A DNA stretch of 64,000 nt from Nocardioides sp. 1609. GTDB lineage: Bacteria; Actinomycetota; Actinomycetes; Propionibacteriales; Nocardioidaceae. Shown piece by piece: positions 28,923-37,447 of the stretch. Numbering within the stretch: position 1 is the stretch's first letter; each line of letters opens with the position of its first letter. The notes below the pieces were generated by a model that had not been told where the DNA came from, did not search any database, and saw only the letters and a program-made list of their open reading frames with translations. A program made the position numbers and the translations under genes. The stretch spans positions 310,001-374,000 of the forward strand of contig NZ_SPUJ01000001.1 of the NCBI RefSeq assembly GCF_004522105.1, written 5' to 3'.

Positions 28923-29561
28923 TCAGCCGAGACCGGCCTGCTCGGCGGCGATCGTGGTGTCGTCGCCGTGGCCGGTGTGCACCACGGTCTCGCCGGGCAG
29001 GGCGAAGAGCCGGGCGCGGATGGAGTCCTTGATGAGCTCCTCGTCGCTGAAGCTGCGCCCGGTCGCGCCGGGACCGCCGTTGAACAGGGTGTCGCCGGTG
29101 AAGACGCAGCCCAGGTCGGGGGCGAACAGGCAGACCGCGCCGGGCGCGTGGCCCGGGGTGTGCAGCACCTGCAGGGTCGTCCCGCCGACCTCGATCGTGG
29201 CGCCGTCGGCGAGGTCGAGGTCCCAGAGCGTCGCGGTCTCGTCGTCCGGACCGCCGTGGGTGAGCTCCCACAGCGGCCGGTCGGCCGGGTGCAGCATGAT
29301 CGGCGCGCCGGACCCGCCGTTGGCGGCCTCGCGCAGCGCCGGCGCGACCCGGCAGTGGTCGTCGTGGGCGTGGGTCAGCACGATCGCCTTGATCGTGCGG
29401 TCCCCCACCACCGCGAGGATGTCGTCGACGGAGTGCGGGGCGTCGATGACGACGCACTCGGAGTCGTCGCCGACGACCCAGATGTTGTTGTCGACGTCGA
29501 AGGTCCCACCGTCGAGGCTGAACGTGCCGGAGGAGACCGCGTGGTCGACCCGGGCCGTCAC
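28923..29561 (-). CDS. MBL-fold metallo-hydrolase of the mycothiol formaldehyde pathway
   Basis: Glyoxalase II-like hydrolase of 212 residues with THAHDDH (HxHxDH metal site), [20 protein letters not shown] and a final HTGHGDDT. The GTG at 29561 overlaps the stop of the upstream dehydrogenase by four bases (GTGA). The same gene pair exists in mycobacteria (mscR with an adjacent MBL gene), so it probably hydrolyses S-formylmycothiol to formate and mycothiol (inference from pairing). It completes formaldehyde or S-nitrosomycothiol detoxification in the cytoplasm. Confidence 0.88.
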   Translation of the reverse strand: MTARVDHAVSSGTFSLDGGTFDVDNNIWVVGDDSECVVIDAPHSVDDILAVVGDRTIKAIVLTHAHDDHCRVAPALREAANGGSGAPIMLHPADRPLWELTHGGPDDETATLWDLDLADGATIEVGGTTLQVLHTPGHAPGAVCLFAPDLGCVFTGDTLFNGGPGATGRSFSDEELIKDSIRARLFALPGETVVHTGHGDDTTIAAEQAGLG

Positions 29562-30670
29562 AGGATCACGACCGACCGCAGGACGTCGCCGTCGTGCATC
29601 TTGGCGAAGGCGGCCTCGACGTCGTCGATCCCGATCTCCTCGGTGACGAACGCGTCGAGGTCGAGCCGGCCCTGGCGGTAGAGGTCGACCAGCATCGGGA
29701 AGTCGCGGCTCGGAAGGCAGTCGCCGTACCAGCTCGACTTGAGCGAGCCACCGCGACCGAACACGTCGATCAGCGGCAGGTCGGGCACCACCATGTCGGG
29801 CGTCGGGACGCCGACCAGGACCACGGTGCCGGCCAGGTCGCGGGCGTAGAACGCCTGCTTCCACGTCTCCGGGCGACCCACGGCCTCGATCACGACGTCG
29901 GCGCCGTCGGCGCCCTCGTAGGTCTCCGCGCAGATCCGCTTGATCTCCTCGACGGCGTCGACCTCGCTCGAGTCGACGGTGTGGGTCGCGCCCATCCGCG
30001 TGGCCGCCTCGAGCTTCTTCGGGTCGATGTCGACGGCGATGACCGGGCTGGCCCCGGCCAGCGCGGAGCCCGCGATCGCCGCGACGCCCACCCCGCCGCA
30101 GCCGATGACCGCGACGGACTTGCCGCGGGTCACGGCGCCGGTGTTGATCGCCGCACCGATGCCGGCCATCACGCCGCAGCCCAGCAGGCCCACGGCCGCG
30201 GGCCGCGCCTCGGGGTCGACCTTCGTGCACTGCCCGGCCGCGACCAGGGTCTTCTCGGCGAACGCGCCGATCCCCAGCGCCGGCGAGAGCTCCGTGCCCG
30301 CGTCGTCGCCGTCGGCGAGGGTCATCTTCTGGGTGGCGTTGTGGGTGGCGAAGCAGTACTGCGCCTCGCCCCGCTTGCAGGCGCGGCACTGCCCGCAGAC
30401 CGCGCGCCAGTTCAGGACGACGAAGTCGCCCGGTGCGACGCCGGTGACGTCGGGTCCGACGGCCTCGACCACGCCGGCCGCCTCGTGGCCCAGCAGGAAC
30501 GGGAAGTCGTCGTTGATCCCACCCTCGCGGTAGTGGAGGTCGGTGTGGCACACGCCGCAGGCCTGCACCTTCACCACGGCCTCACCCGGGCCGGGGTCCG
30601 GCACGTTGATCGTGACCAGCTCGACGGGCGCTCCCTTGGCCTTCGCGACGACGGCCTTGACCTGCTGCAT
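29558..30670 (-). CDS. S-(hydroxymethyl)mycothiol dehydrogenase / S-nitrosomycothiol reductase
   Basis: Zinc-dependent class III-type alcohol dehydrogenase of 370 residues that oxidises the formaldehyde-mycothiol adduct. The catalytic zinc site is [13 protein letters not shown] with [12 protein letters not shown], the structural zinc loop is [15 protein letters not shown], and the NAD-binding motif is [20 protein letters not shown]. The ATG at 30670 follows GGAAAGAG. Longer forms start inside the divergent intergenic region. It is coupled to the MBL-fold gene by GTGA overlap. The presence of mycothiol chemistry itself supports an actinobacterial host. Confidence 0.92.
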   Translation of the reverse strand: MQQVKAVVAKAKGAPVELVTINVPDPGPGEAVVKVQACGVCHTDLHYREGGINDDFPFLLGHEAAGVVEAVGPDVTGVAPGDFVVLNWRAVCGQCRACKRGEAQYCFATHNATQKMTLADGDDAGTELSPALGIGAFAEKTLVAAGQCTKVDPEARPAAVGLLGCGVMAGIGAAINTGAVTRGKSVAVIGCGGVGVAAIAGSALAGASPVIAVDIDPKKLEAATRMGATHTVDSSEVDAVEEIKRICAETYEGADGADVVIEAVGRPETWKQAFYARDLAGTVVLVGVPTPDMVVPDLPLIDVFGRGGSLKSSWYGDCLPSRDFPMLVDLYRQGRLDLDAFVTEEIGIDDVEAAFAKMHDGDVLRSVVIL

Positions 30671-30758
30671 GCGCTGCTCTCTTTCCGTTGACCTGACCCG
30701 ATGCGTGGTGGGCACCCGCACCGGTCAACCCCGGGGGTGTCTCCGGCGTCCTACGCAC

Positions 30759-31289
30759 ATGATGCCGCGCGTCCCCACCCCCGTGCTCGCCCGCCACCTC
30801 CCGGCGGTCGCGGTGGCGGCGGTCCTCGCCCTCGGAGCCTGTTCCGCACCGTCGGACGGCGGCGGGCCGGCCGCCGCTGCCCGGCCGCCGTCCGGTGCCC
30901 CCGCGCCGACCGCACCGCCCGGCCCGGCTGCCCCGTCCGGGTCGCCGCGGCCGCTCGACGACCTCCCGCCGGGCGCCGCCCCGCGGGTGGGCTACGTCGT
31001 CGGCACGACGTACGTCGACCCGGACGGTGGCGACGTCGAGCTGCCGCGGAGCCGCTTCGTCCTCGGCGGGGCGGCCGCGTTCGACGGCGGGCTGCTCGTG
31101 GACGAGGGCCGTTACTTCGAGGGCACGACCGCCCTGAGCGTGGTCACCGCCGACGGGGTCGAGGAGCTCGACGGGTGCGCGAGCGCCGGGAGGCAGGCCG
31201 TCGTCCGGCTCGGCCTCGACGGTTCCCTGGAGCGGACGACGCCGGTCCTCCGGCCGGGACGGGGCACCGGCCACCTGCTCGTCGACTGA
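30759..31289 (+). CDS. Small lipoprotein of unknown function
   Basis: Protein of 176 residues with a lipoprotein signal (MMPRVPTPVLARHLPAVAVA, lipobox LGAC), an Ala/Pro-rich linker of about 45 residues and a short beta-rich domain (RVGYVVGTTYVDPDGGDVELP ... FVLGGAAAFDGGLLVDEGRYFEGTTALSVV). The first ATG of a pair at 30759/30762 is used. No family was recognised. It stands alone, divergent from the mycothiol dehydrogenase and upstream of the sigma-factor operon. Confidence 0.6.
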   Translation: MMPRVPTPVLARHLPAVAVAAVLALGACSAPSDGGGPAAAARPPSGAPAPTAPPGPAAPSGSPRPLDDLPPGAAPRVGYVVGTTYVDPDGGDVELPRSRFVLGGAAAFDGGLLVDEGRYFEGTTALSVVTADGVEELDGCASAGRQAVVRLGLDGSLERTTPVLRPGRGTGHLLVD

Positions 31290-31316
31290 GGACGACGGCC
31301 CACCGGCCCACGACTG

Positions 31317-31341
31317 CAACCTTCCCGAGCACGTTCGCGTC
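31317..31341 (+). promoter_or_regulatory. Possible ECF-type promoter of the sigma factor operon
   Basis: CAACC at 31317-31321 and CGTC at 31338-31341 are separated by 16 bases, the spacing of ECF-sigma promoters with an AAC-type -35 and a CGTC -10. It lies about 30 bases before the sigma gene start, suggesting positive autoregulation. Confidence 0.45.
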
Positions 31342-31372
31342 TTGGTGGCATGAACGTGAGGGAGGAGCCGCG

Positions 31373-31939
31373 ATGATGCTGCTGCACGGCCGGGACAGAC
31401 CCGACACTGGAGACATGACCCGGCACGGACGCCGCGACGCCGAGTTCACGGCGTACCTGGAGGCGCGCCAGCCCAGCCTGCTGCGGACGGCGTACCTGCT
31501 GACCGGCGACCGGCACCAGGCCGAGGACGTCCTGCAGACGTCGCTGGCCAAGCTCTACCTGGCCTGGGACAAGGTCAACGACCGCGCCTCGGTCGACGCC
31601 TACGTGCGCCGGATCATGGTCAACGAGAACAACTCGCTGTGGCGCCGGGCGTGGAAGCGCAAGGAGCACGCCACCGAGGTGCTCCCCGAGAGCCCCCACG
31701 TCGACGCCTACGACGAGGGGCGCAGCGCCGCGCTCTGGGAGGTCGTGACGTCGTTGCCACCGAAGGCCCGCGCCGTGGTGGTGCTGCGCTACTACGAGCA
31801 GCTGAGCGAGGCCGAGACCGCCGACGTCCTCGGCATCTCGGTCGGCACCGTCAAGTCGCAGTGCAGCCGCGCCATCGCGGCGCTGCGTGAGCGCGTGCCC
31901 GCCGACCTGCACCCCGGACGACCGGAGGAGGACCGATGA
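31373..31939 (+). CDS. SigE-family ECF RNA polymerase sigma factor
   Basis: Extracytoplasmic-function sigma factor of 188 residues. Region 2 is ARQPSLLRTAYLLTGDRHQAEDVLQTSLAKLYLAW and region 4 is LPPKARAVVVLRYYEQLSEAETADVLGISVGTVKSQ, the SigE-family arrangement known from Streptomyces. The start at 31373 has GGGAGGAG seven bases upstream. An ATG at 31415 (MTRHGRRDAEF) would give the 174-residue size common in the family. It overlaps the next gene by four bases (ATGA), so its membrane partner is co-translated. Confidence 0.88.
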   Translation: MMLLHGRDRPDTGDMTRHGRRDAEFTAYLEARQPSLLRTAYLLTGDRHQAEDVLQTSLAKLYLAWDKVNDRASVDAYVRRIMVNENNSLWRRAWKRKEHATEVLPESPHVDAYDEGRSAALWEVVTSLPPKARAVVVLRYYEQLSEAETADVLGISVGTVKSQCSRAIAALRERVPADLHPGRPEEDR

Positions 31940-33135
31940 ACGAGAACCGACCCGACCAGCACCCGGACGACCAGCCTGACGACCAGTGGGAGAGCGAGAT
32001 GAGCAGCGAGTTCGACCGCCGCGTCCGCGACCTCCGCGAGTCCCCGTTGACCTTCGAGCACGTGAGAGGCAGGGCCGTGAGCATCAAGCGCCGCCGCCGT
32101 ACCGTCGTCGCGGCGAGCCTGGTGGCCGCCGCGGCCGTCATCACCCCCGTCGCCGTCGCCGCCGGCGGTGGCTTCGGCAGCGACCGGAGCAACGACGCCC
32201 CGGTCGCCACGCAGACCCCGACCGCCATCGACAGCGAGACGCCGGCCCCGCCCGAGCCCGCGGGGCCCGGCTTCGCCTACCTCCAGGACGGCGACCTGCA
32301 CCGCGCCGACGGCACCGTCGTCACGCTCCCGGGTGACTACACCTCAGCCACCGACCTCGGTGACCGGGTCGTCGCCGTGTCGCAGGCCGACAACGGCGAC
32401 ACCGTCGTCGACGTCGTCGAGGACGGCGCCGTGGTCGACAGCTACTCGGCCTCCAACCCGCCGATCGTCTCGGTCACCGGCACCTACGTCGTCTTCATGA
32501 CACCCGACGGCGACCTGCAGACGGTGTGGGACGACGGCCAGAAGGTGATCGCCGAGGGCTACGACCCGGAGGTGCAGTCCCCGATGGTCGCCACCGGCGA
32601 CGACTGCACCGTCGACTGCCGGGTCTTCCTGTACGAGTACAAGGTCGACCCGATCGAGGTGAACCAGGACGGCCGCGAGAGCAGTCCCGCCCCCGGCACG
32701 CTCAACGTGACCAGCGCGACGTCCGAGGGCGACCTGCTGGTCGTCGCCACCCGGGTGCTCGAGGACGACCTCACGGGCTGCAACGCGCTGTGGGACCCGG
32801 CCGAGCAGCGGGCGGTCATCCCGGAGACGTGCGACTACAGGTTCCTCGAGGTCTCCCCCGACGGCCGCTACCTGCTCGCCGGCGACCCGCAGGCCGACGG
32901 CTTCGGGAACACGTGGGTCTCCGTCCTCGACACCGACCTGAACGAGGTCGGACGCCTCGAGGTCGAGGGCACTTCTTTCCCGAACGTCCGCTTCCTCGAC
33001 GACGACACCATCATCGCCACCGCCTACGACGGGGCCTGGACGGTGATCACCCAGGACGTCGGCGGCGAGCCCACCACCGTGCTCGGCCCGGAGCCGGGCG
33101 AGGACCTCGACCCGCCGTTCGTGCTGGCCGACTGA
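31936..33135 (+). CDS. Putative membrane-anchored anti-sigma or signal sensor protein
   Basis: Protein of 399 residues co-translated with the sigma factor. An acidic cytoplasmic tail of about 50 residues (MNENRPDQHPDDQPDDQWES) precedes a basic stop (SIKRRRR) and one transmembrane helix at about 55-77. The extracytoplasmic domain of some 310 residues has repeated beta strands resembling a propeller (FAYLQDGDLHRADGTVV, VFMTPDGDLQTVWDDG, LEVSPDGRYLLAGDP). No zinc anti-sigma HxxxCxxC motif is present. A role controlling the neighbouring sigma factor is inferred from gene order and topology. Confidence 0.7.
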   Translation: MNENRPDQHPDDQPDDQWESEMSSEFDRRVRDLRESPLTFEHVRGRAVSIKRRRRTVVAASLVAAAAVITPVAVAAGGGFGSDRSNDAPVATQTPTAIDSETPAPPEPAGPGFAYLQDGDLHRADGTVVTLPGDYTSATDLGDRVVAVSQADNGDTVVDVVEDGAVVDSYSASNPPIVSVTGTYVVFMTPDGDLQTVWDDGQKVIAEGYDPEVQSPMVATGDDCTVDCRVFLYEYKVDPIEVNQDGRESSPAPGTLNVTSATSEGDLLVVATRVLEDDLTGCNALWDPAEQRAVIPETCDYRFLEVSPDGRYLLAGDPQADGFGNTWVSVLDTDLNEVGRLEVEGTSFPNVRFLDDDTIIATAYDGAWTVITQDVGGEPTTVLGPEPGEDLDPPFVLAD

Positions 33136-33142
33136 GCGGCAC

Positions 33143-33772
33143 TCAGGTCCAGCTGAAGCTCGCCAGGACGCTCGCGACGACCTCGTCGCGGGCGTCCTGC
33201 GGGATGTCCTTGCCCTGCCGGATCTTGAGCGTGACCAGGTCGCCGTCGACGAGGGCGATGAACACCTCGAGGGACGACGAACCGTCCCGGCCCGTCAGCC
33301 GGCGCATCTCGACCCCGTCGACCTCGACCGGGTCCTGCACCTCCCCGCGACCGCGGAGGTCGCCGTCGAGCACCGTCTCCTCGAGCTCGGCCGGCGTCGG
33401 GTCGGGCGTCAGCGAGGGGAACTGCGAGAGCCCGATGAAGCTCGTCGCACCGGCCCCGGGGTCGGTGCCCGTGGCCAGGAAGCTGGCCTGGCCGTCGGTC
33501 AGCTCCCACCCCTCGGGGAGCCGCACCGTGGCGACGTCCATCGTCAGCTCGGGACCGGACGCCGGGACGACGGCCGGCTCGGTCGGCTCCGCCGTCGTCG
33601 GCTCCTCGGACGGGGAGCCCGCCTCGGACGGGGTGGCGCTCGCGGACGAGGACGCCTCCGCTCCCCCGCCGCCACCGCCGTCCCCGCCGTCACCACCGTC
33701 GCAGCCGGACAGCACGAGCACGGCCACCAGGACGGCAGCGGGAAGCGCCTTGCAGCGGGACACGGATCGCAC
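33143..33772 (-). CDS. Lipoprotein of unknown function
   Basis: Protein of 209 residues with signal MRSVSRCKALPAAVLVAVLV and lipobox LSGC, followed by a very Gly-rich then Ser/Glu/Pro linker (to about residue 75) and a compact alpha/beta domain (ATVRLPEGWELTDGQASFLAT ... EVFIALVDGDLVTLKIRQGKD ... VVASVLASFSW). The domain has the look of a PsbP/LpqN-like fold found in actinobacterial lipoproteins, but that is only a visual impression. It converges on the sigma-partner gene, ending seven bases from its stop. Confidence 0.6.
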   Translation of the reverse strand: MRSVSRCKALPAAVLVAVLVLSGCDGGDGGDGGGGGGAEASSSASATPSEAGSPSEEPTTAEPTEPAVVPASGPELTMDVATVRLPEGWELTDGQASFLATGTDPGAGATSFIGLSQFPSLTPDPTPAELEETVLDGDLRGRGEVQDPVEVDGVEMRRLTGRDGSSSLEVFIALVDGDLVTLKIRQGKDIPQDARDEVVASVLASFSWT

Positions 33773-33925
33773 GAGCGGGACCCCTTTCCGAGATCGGGAC
33801 TACGCCGACCCTAGCCAGTGCGGTGCCGCGCGGCCGGCGGGGCGCCGCAGGTTTACCGGTGTGGGCCAGGGGTAGGCGAACCGCGTCCCGGGACCCGCAG
33901 CAGACCAGCAGAGGAGAGTTGACGG

Positions 33926-34366
33926 ATGACCATCGGTCTGGCCGCACAGGCAGGCGCAGCGCTGGGCGCGATCAACGTCGAGGAGGAGACGATCCGCGAG
34001 ATCGTCAAGATCCTCACCGAGAACGCCGACGACGTCGACCGGAACTCCCGCCCGAAGGGCGTGGCCCCGGCCGTCTTCGGCGCCTCGGACCCCGGCCAGC
34101 AGTTCGGCCACCACGTGAACCTCGCCCACCAGCACGTGACCGACGCGATGCGCGACCTGGTCGCCGGGCTCGAGGGCTACGTCGTGAAGATCCACCGCTT
34201 CCACGACGACATGGTCTTCACCGACGAGACCAGCGGCGACGGCTCGCGGCGCTCGACCGACCGCGTGGCCGGCGCCCCCGTCCCGACCCTGGAGGCGGTC
34301 GAGAGCTGCACCGCCCCGCCCGACTTCAGCAACAACACCTGCGAGATCCCGGCGGAGGAGGACTGA
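33926..34366 (+). CDS. Small helical protein, type VII secretion (WXG100-like) candidate
   Basis: Protein of 146 residues without signal peptide. Residues about 15-95 form two helices around a Gly/Ser turn (EETIREIVKILTENADDVD ... FGASDPGQQFGHHVNLAHQHVTDAMRDLVAGLEGYVVKIHRFHDD), as in Esx-type hairpins. The last 50 residues look disordered. GAGGAGAG precedes the ATG. It overlaps the next gene by one base, and together they resemble Esx/PPE-type pairs of actinobacterial ESX loci. No EccC ATPase or other secretion component is in the window, so export is inferred. Confidence 0.6.
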   Translation: MTIGLAAQAGAALGAINVEEETIREIVKILTENADDVDRNSRPKGVAPAVFGASDPGQQFGHHVNLAHQHVTDAMRDLVAGLEGYVVKIHRFHDDMVFTDETSGDGSRRSTDRVAGAPVPTLEAVESCTAPPDFSNNTCEIPAEED

Positions 34367-35748
34367 TGGCCGGACCGTCCGAGATCGAGTTCCGGCGCTA
34401 CCTCGACGGCGCCGACGACGAGCAGATCGACGAGGGGTCGGCGGAGTGGTACCGGTGCGCCGAGCTCCTCAACGTGGTGGCCGCGTCCATGCGCCAGGCG
34501 GCCCAGCGCGACAAGGTCATCGGCGGCGAGACGGGTCCCGCGATGGGGCGCTCCTTCGTGGAGACCGCGCGGGGCCTCGACGAGCGCGTCGAGCTGCTGC
34601 GCGACGGCAGCCGGGCGCTCGACCGGACCGCCAAGGCGATCCGGGAGGCCAGGGAGGCGCGCCGGCAGATGGACGTCAGCAGCCCCGAGCTGGACAAGCC
34701 CGGCCCCTACCGTCGTCCGGTCGGGCCGGCGACGAAGGAGGACGTCACCGCGCAGCGCAAGCACGGTGAGTCCGTGAAGGAGTACAACGACAACCTCGAG
34801 GCCCGTGAGCGGATCTCCGGGGAGTGGACCCGCCGCCTCGACGAGGTGTTCGGGGCCGAGCTCGGCGACATCAAGCGGATCCACGGCGAGCAGGGGAGCT
34901 CCGAGCCGCCCGTGAAGGTGCCGCCGACCGGACCGACCACCCCGGGGGGCAACGCGCCCGAGGCACCGACCTCGCCGCGCCCGCCGACGTCCTCGCCCCC
35001 CACACCGCCGACGGCGCCGCCGCCGACCGCGCCGCCGCCGTCCTCGCCGCCGCCGGGCACCCCGACGCAGCCGGGCTACCCGCAGGGCCCGACCCCGGGC
35101 ACGCCCCAGGGACCCGGTGCGCCGCTCCCGCCGACCGCCCCGGGGGCACCCGCACCGACCGCCCCGATCACGCCCACGACGCCGGGGTCCACCACCCCGA
35201 TCGCCCCGATCTCACCCGTCTCGCCGTCGGCGATGCCGCCGAGCCCGGGGTCCGGCGGGGCACCGGGAGGCGTGTCGCCCGCCGCGGCGGCCGGGATCGG
35301 CGCCGGTGGCGCCGCGGCCGGTGCCGCGATCGGTGCCGGCGTGCGTCCCGGCGTCGTCACGCCCGGCACGCCGGCCGGGGCGCGCCCCATCGGTGCGAGC
35401 GGACGGCCGGCCGGCACGACCGGCGCCCTCGGACGCGGAGGCGCGGCGGGTGCCGTGCCGACGTCGCGGCCGGCGGGCGGCCTGGGCGGCGCGGCCGGGC
35501 GCGGCACCGCAGGCCGGGGCACGGGCCGCGGAGCGGCCGGCGCCGCCGGGGCGGCGGGCTCGCGCAACGGCAGCGCCAAGGGCACCCGCGGCACGGCCGG
35601 GGGCCGTGGCCAGGGCGGCGTGGGAGCCGCCGGCGCCGGGCGCCGCTCGGGCAGGGACCAGGACGAGCAGGGGCGCGACCGCGACCTCTTCGACGACGGT
35701 CGCGACTGGATCGACGACGACGGCGTGGCACCCGAGGTCCTCGACTGA
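34366..35748 (+). CDS. Large Pro/Gly-rich protein, PPE-like type VII secretion candidate
   Basis: Protein of 460 residues. The N-terminal 170 residues are helical and charged (EWYRCAELLNVVAASMRQAAQRD ... ETARGLDERVELLRDGSRALDRTAKAI), then comes a Pro/Thr-rich stretch (about 185-300), a Gly/Ala/Arg-rich stretch (300-435) and an acidic tail with DGRDWIDDDGVAPEVLD. Such a helical head, low-complexity body and Trp-containing acidic end recall PPE-like partners of small Esx proteins in actinobacteria. Cytosolic or secreted location is unproven. The second half is highly repetitive in composition, so alignments must be filtered. Confidence 0.62.
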   Translation: MAGPSEIEFRRYLDGADDEQIDEGSAEWYRCAELLNVVAASMRQAAQRDKVIGGETGPAMGRSFVETARGLDERVELLRDGSRALDRTAKAIREAREARRQMDVSSPELDKPGPYRRPVGPATKEDVTAQRKHGESVKEYNDNLEARERISGEWTRRLDEVFGAELGDIKRIHGEQGSSEPPVKVPPTGPTTPGGNAPEAPTSPRPPTSSPPTPPTAPPPTAPPPSSPPPGTPTQPGYPQGPTPGTPQGPGAPLPPTAPGAPAPTAPITPTTPGSTTPIAPISPVSPSAMPPSPGSGGAPGGVSPAAAAGIGAGGAAAGAAIGAGVRPGVVTPGTPAGARPIGASGRPAGTTGALGRGGAAGAVPTSRPAGGLGGAAGRGTAGRGTGRGAAGAAGAAGSRNGSAKGTRGTAGGRGQGGVGAAGAGRRSGRDQDEQGRDRDLFDDGRDWIDDDGVAPEVLD

Positions 35749-35764
35749 GGACGCCCGGGCGGCC

Positions 35765-36241
35765 TCAGCGGTCGACCGGGAGCAGCATCACCACGGCGGT
35801 CGCGCCGTCGCGGTAGTACCTGCGTCGGCGGTCGATCTCCACGAAGCCGCGCTGGGCGTAGAAGCCCAGCGCGGCTTCGTTGTCCTCCCGCACCTCGAGC
35901 AGCACCCGGTCGGCCCCGCCGGACCGGGCCAGGCCGACGACGCCGTCGAGCAGCAGGCCCGCGACCCCTGCACGTCGGTGGCCGGGGGTGACCGCGACGC
36001 GCTGCAGCTCGGCGATGTCGGCGACGACGCTGGCGGCGGCGTACCCGACCACGAGGCCGCCGACGTCGGCGACGAGGTAGGTCACGGTCGGCGCCTCACC
36101 CGCGACACCCGCGGCGACCAGGCCGAGGGGCCACGCGTCGGCGCCGAGGTTCTCGGCCTCGAGGTCGGCGACCGCGGCGGCGTCGCCCGGGTCGGCCGGA
36201 CGGATGGTCGGGGCGGTCGCCGGGCCGGCGTCGGGGGTCAC
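35765..36241 (-). CDS. rimI: Ribosomal protein S18-alanine N-acetyltransferase
   Basis: GNAT enzyme of 158 residues that acetylates the N terminus of S18. The acetyl-CoA site HRRAGVAGLLLDGVV and the conserved ending LEVREDNEAALGFYAQRGFVEIDRRRRYY are diagnostic of RimI. The GTG at 36241 overlaps the tsaB stop by four bases. The tsaB-rimI order is typical. The usual following gene tsaD is missing here: the next gene belongs to the opposite-strand ESX-like pair. Confidence 0.92.
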   Translation of the reverse strand: MTPDAGPATAPTIRPADPGDAAAVADLEAENLGADAWPLGLVAAGVAGEAPTVTYLVADVGGLVVGYAAASVVADIAELQRVAVTPGHRRAGVAGLLLDGVVGLARSGGADRVLLEVREDNEAALGFYAQRGFVEIDRRRRYYRDGATAVVMLLPVDR

Positions 36242-36876
36242 GGGACGGGCTTGGCGGCGCCGGGCACGACGGCGTCGGGACGTCGCAGGTAGAGCGGCTC
36301 GGGGTCGAGCAGCTCGACCCGCTCCTCGCCGACAGCCCGTCCCAGCCAGCCCGCCGACGGACGCACCGGGCCGACCCGGTTGGGGAAGGAGTCCGGGTAG
36401 AGGACCGCGCCCTCCCCCACCACCGGGACGGTGGTGGCGACGGTCGCGGGCCGGTCGACGGCCGGGCCACCGGTGCGGACGCCGTCCTCGTCGTACGCCG
36501 CGAGGTAGACCTCCTTGCGGCGCGCGTCGGTGGCGACCACGAAGCCTCCGTGCACCGCTCCGGTGTCGATCGCCTCGACGGCCAGCGCGTCGAGGCTGCA
36601 CACGCCGTAGACGGGGACGTCGAGGACGAAGGCCAGCGTGCGGGCGGTGACCAGACCGACCCGCAACCCGGTGAACGGACCCGGGCCGACACCGACGGCG
36701 ACCGCCGTCACGTCGGACCGCAGCGCGTCGCACCGGCGCAGCGCCTCGTCGATCAGCGGCGCCAGCTGCTCGCCGTGCCGCATCGTCTCCTCCGAGACGA
36801 GCTCGGCCAGCACCTCGCCGTCGTCGAGGAGGGCGACGGTCACGGTGGGCGAGGCGGTGTCGAACGCGAGCAGCAC
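36238..36876 (-). CDS. tsaB: tRNA threonylcarbamoyladenosine biosynthesis protein TsaB
   Basis: Partner of TsaD/TsaE in forming t6A37 of ANN-decoding tRNAs, 212 residues. The family signature VGVGPGPFTGLRVGLVTARTLAF is present, with the N-terminal ASKHA strand LLAFDTASPTVTVALL. The GTG at 36876 lies seven bases after TAACGT (36884-36889). That hexamer includes the stop codon of the preceding hydrolase, so tsaB can have its own leaderless promoter inside the operon. It overlaps rimI by GTGA. Confidence 0.93.
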   Translation of the reverse strand: MLLAFDTASPTVTVALLDDGEVLAELVSEETMRHGEQLAPLIDEALRRCDALRSDVTAVAVGVGPGPFTGLRVGLVTARTLAFVLDVPVYGVCSLDALAVEAIDTGAVHGGFVVATDARRKEVYLAAYDEDGVRTGGPAVDRPATVATTVPVVGEGAVLYPDSFPNRVGPVRPSAGWLGRAVGEERVELLDPEPLYLRRPDAVVPGAAKPVP

Positions 36877-36886
36877 GGCCCCGACG

Positions 36887-37447
36887 TTAGGCCATGGCAG
36901 GCGGGGCCGGTTCGAAGGCCACCTCCGCCGAGCGGGGCGGCAGGTGCACGCCGTCGCCGAGCGACCAGGCGGCCACGTGGCGCACCTGCGCGGCCGTGAC
37001 CGCTGGCCCGGCCGGCCCGGGAGGCACGTCGTAGGTCGTGTGGGCGTCGCAGGGCAGCACGACGGTGTAACCGCGCAGGAGCGCGCCGCGCGCCGTGGCG
37101 GCCACGCACATCTCGCTCTGCAGCCCGGCGACGACGACCGTCCGGTGGGCGCGGAGGTGCCGGGCCAGCGCCGTGGTGGCGAACGGGTCGTCGTCCTGCT
37201 TGTCGAGGACGACGTCGGTCGGCACGACCGGCAGGACGAGGTCGCGGCCCGGGCCGACGGCCGGGAAGCGCGGGTCGGCGGTGCCGACGTCGCGCACGTG
37301 CACGACGAGCGCGCCGGCGGCCCGGGCGGCGTCGAGCAGGCCGCCCACCGCCGTCAGGAGGCCCGCGACGTCGAACGGCGGCGGGTCCGCCCTGACGTAC
37401 TCACGCTGCAGGTCGACGACGACCAGCGCGGTCGCCGCCGGGGTCAC
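36887..37447 (-). CDS. Isochorismatase-like cysteine hydrolase
   Basis: Cysteine hydrolase of 186 residues in the isochorismatase/nicotinamidase superfamily. The catalytic triad is visible as LVVVDLQREYV (Asp), VVLDKQDDDPF (Lys) and GLQSEMCVAATARGALLRGY (Cys). The substrate could be nicotinamide, a ureido compound or another amide. The short form and generic pocket do not decide it. The gene is wedged between tsaE and tsaB, overlapping tsaE by GTGA, an unusual insertion in the t6A gene cluster. Confidence 0.85.
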   Translation of the reverse strand: MTPAATALVVVDLQREYVRADPPPFDVAGLLTAVGGLLDAARAAGALVVHVRDVGTADPRFPAVGPGRDLVLPVVPTDVVLDKQDDDPFATTALARHLRAHRTVVVAGLQSEMCVAATARGALLRGYTVVLPCDAHTTYDVPPGPAGPAVTAAQVRHVAAWSLGDGVHLPPRSAEVAFEPAPPAMA

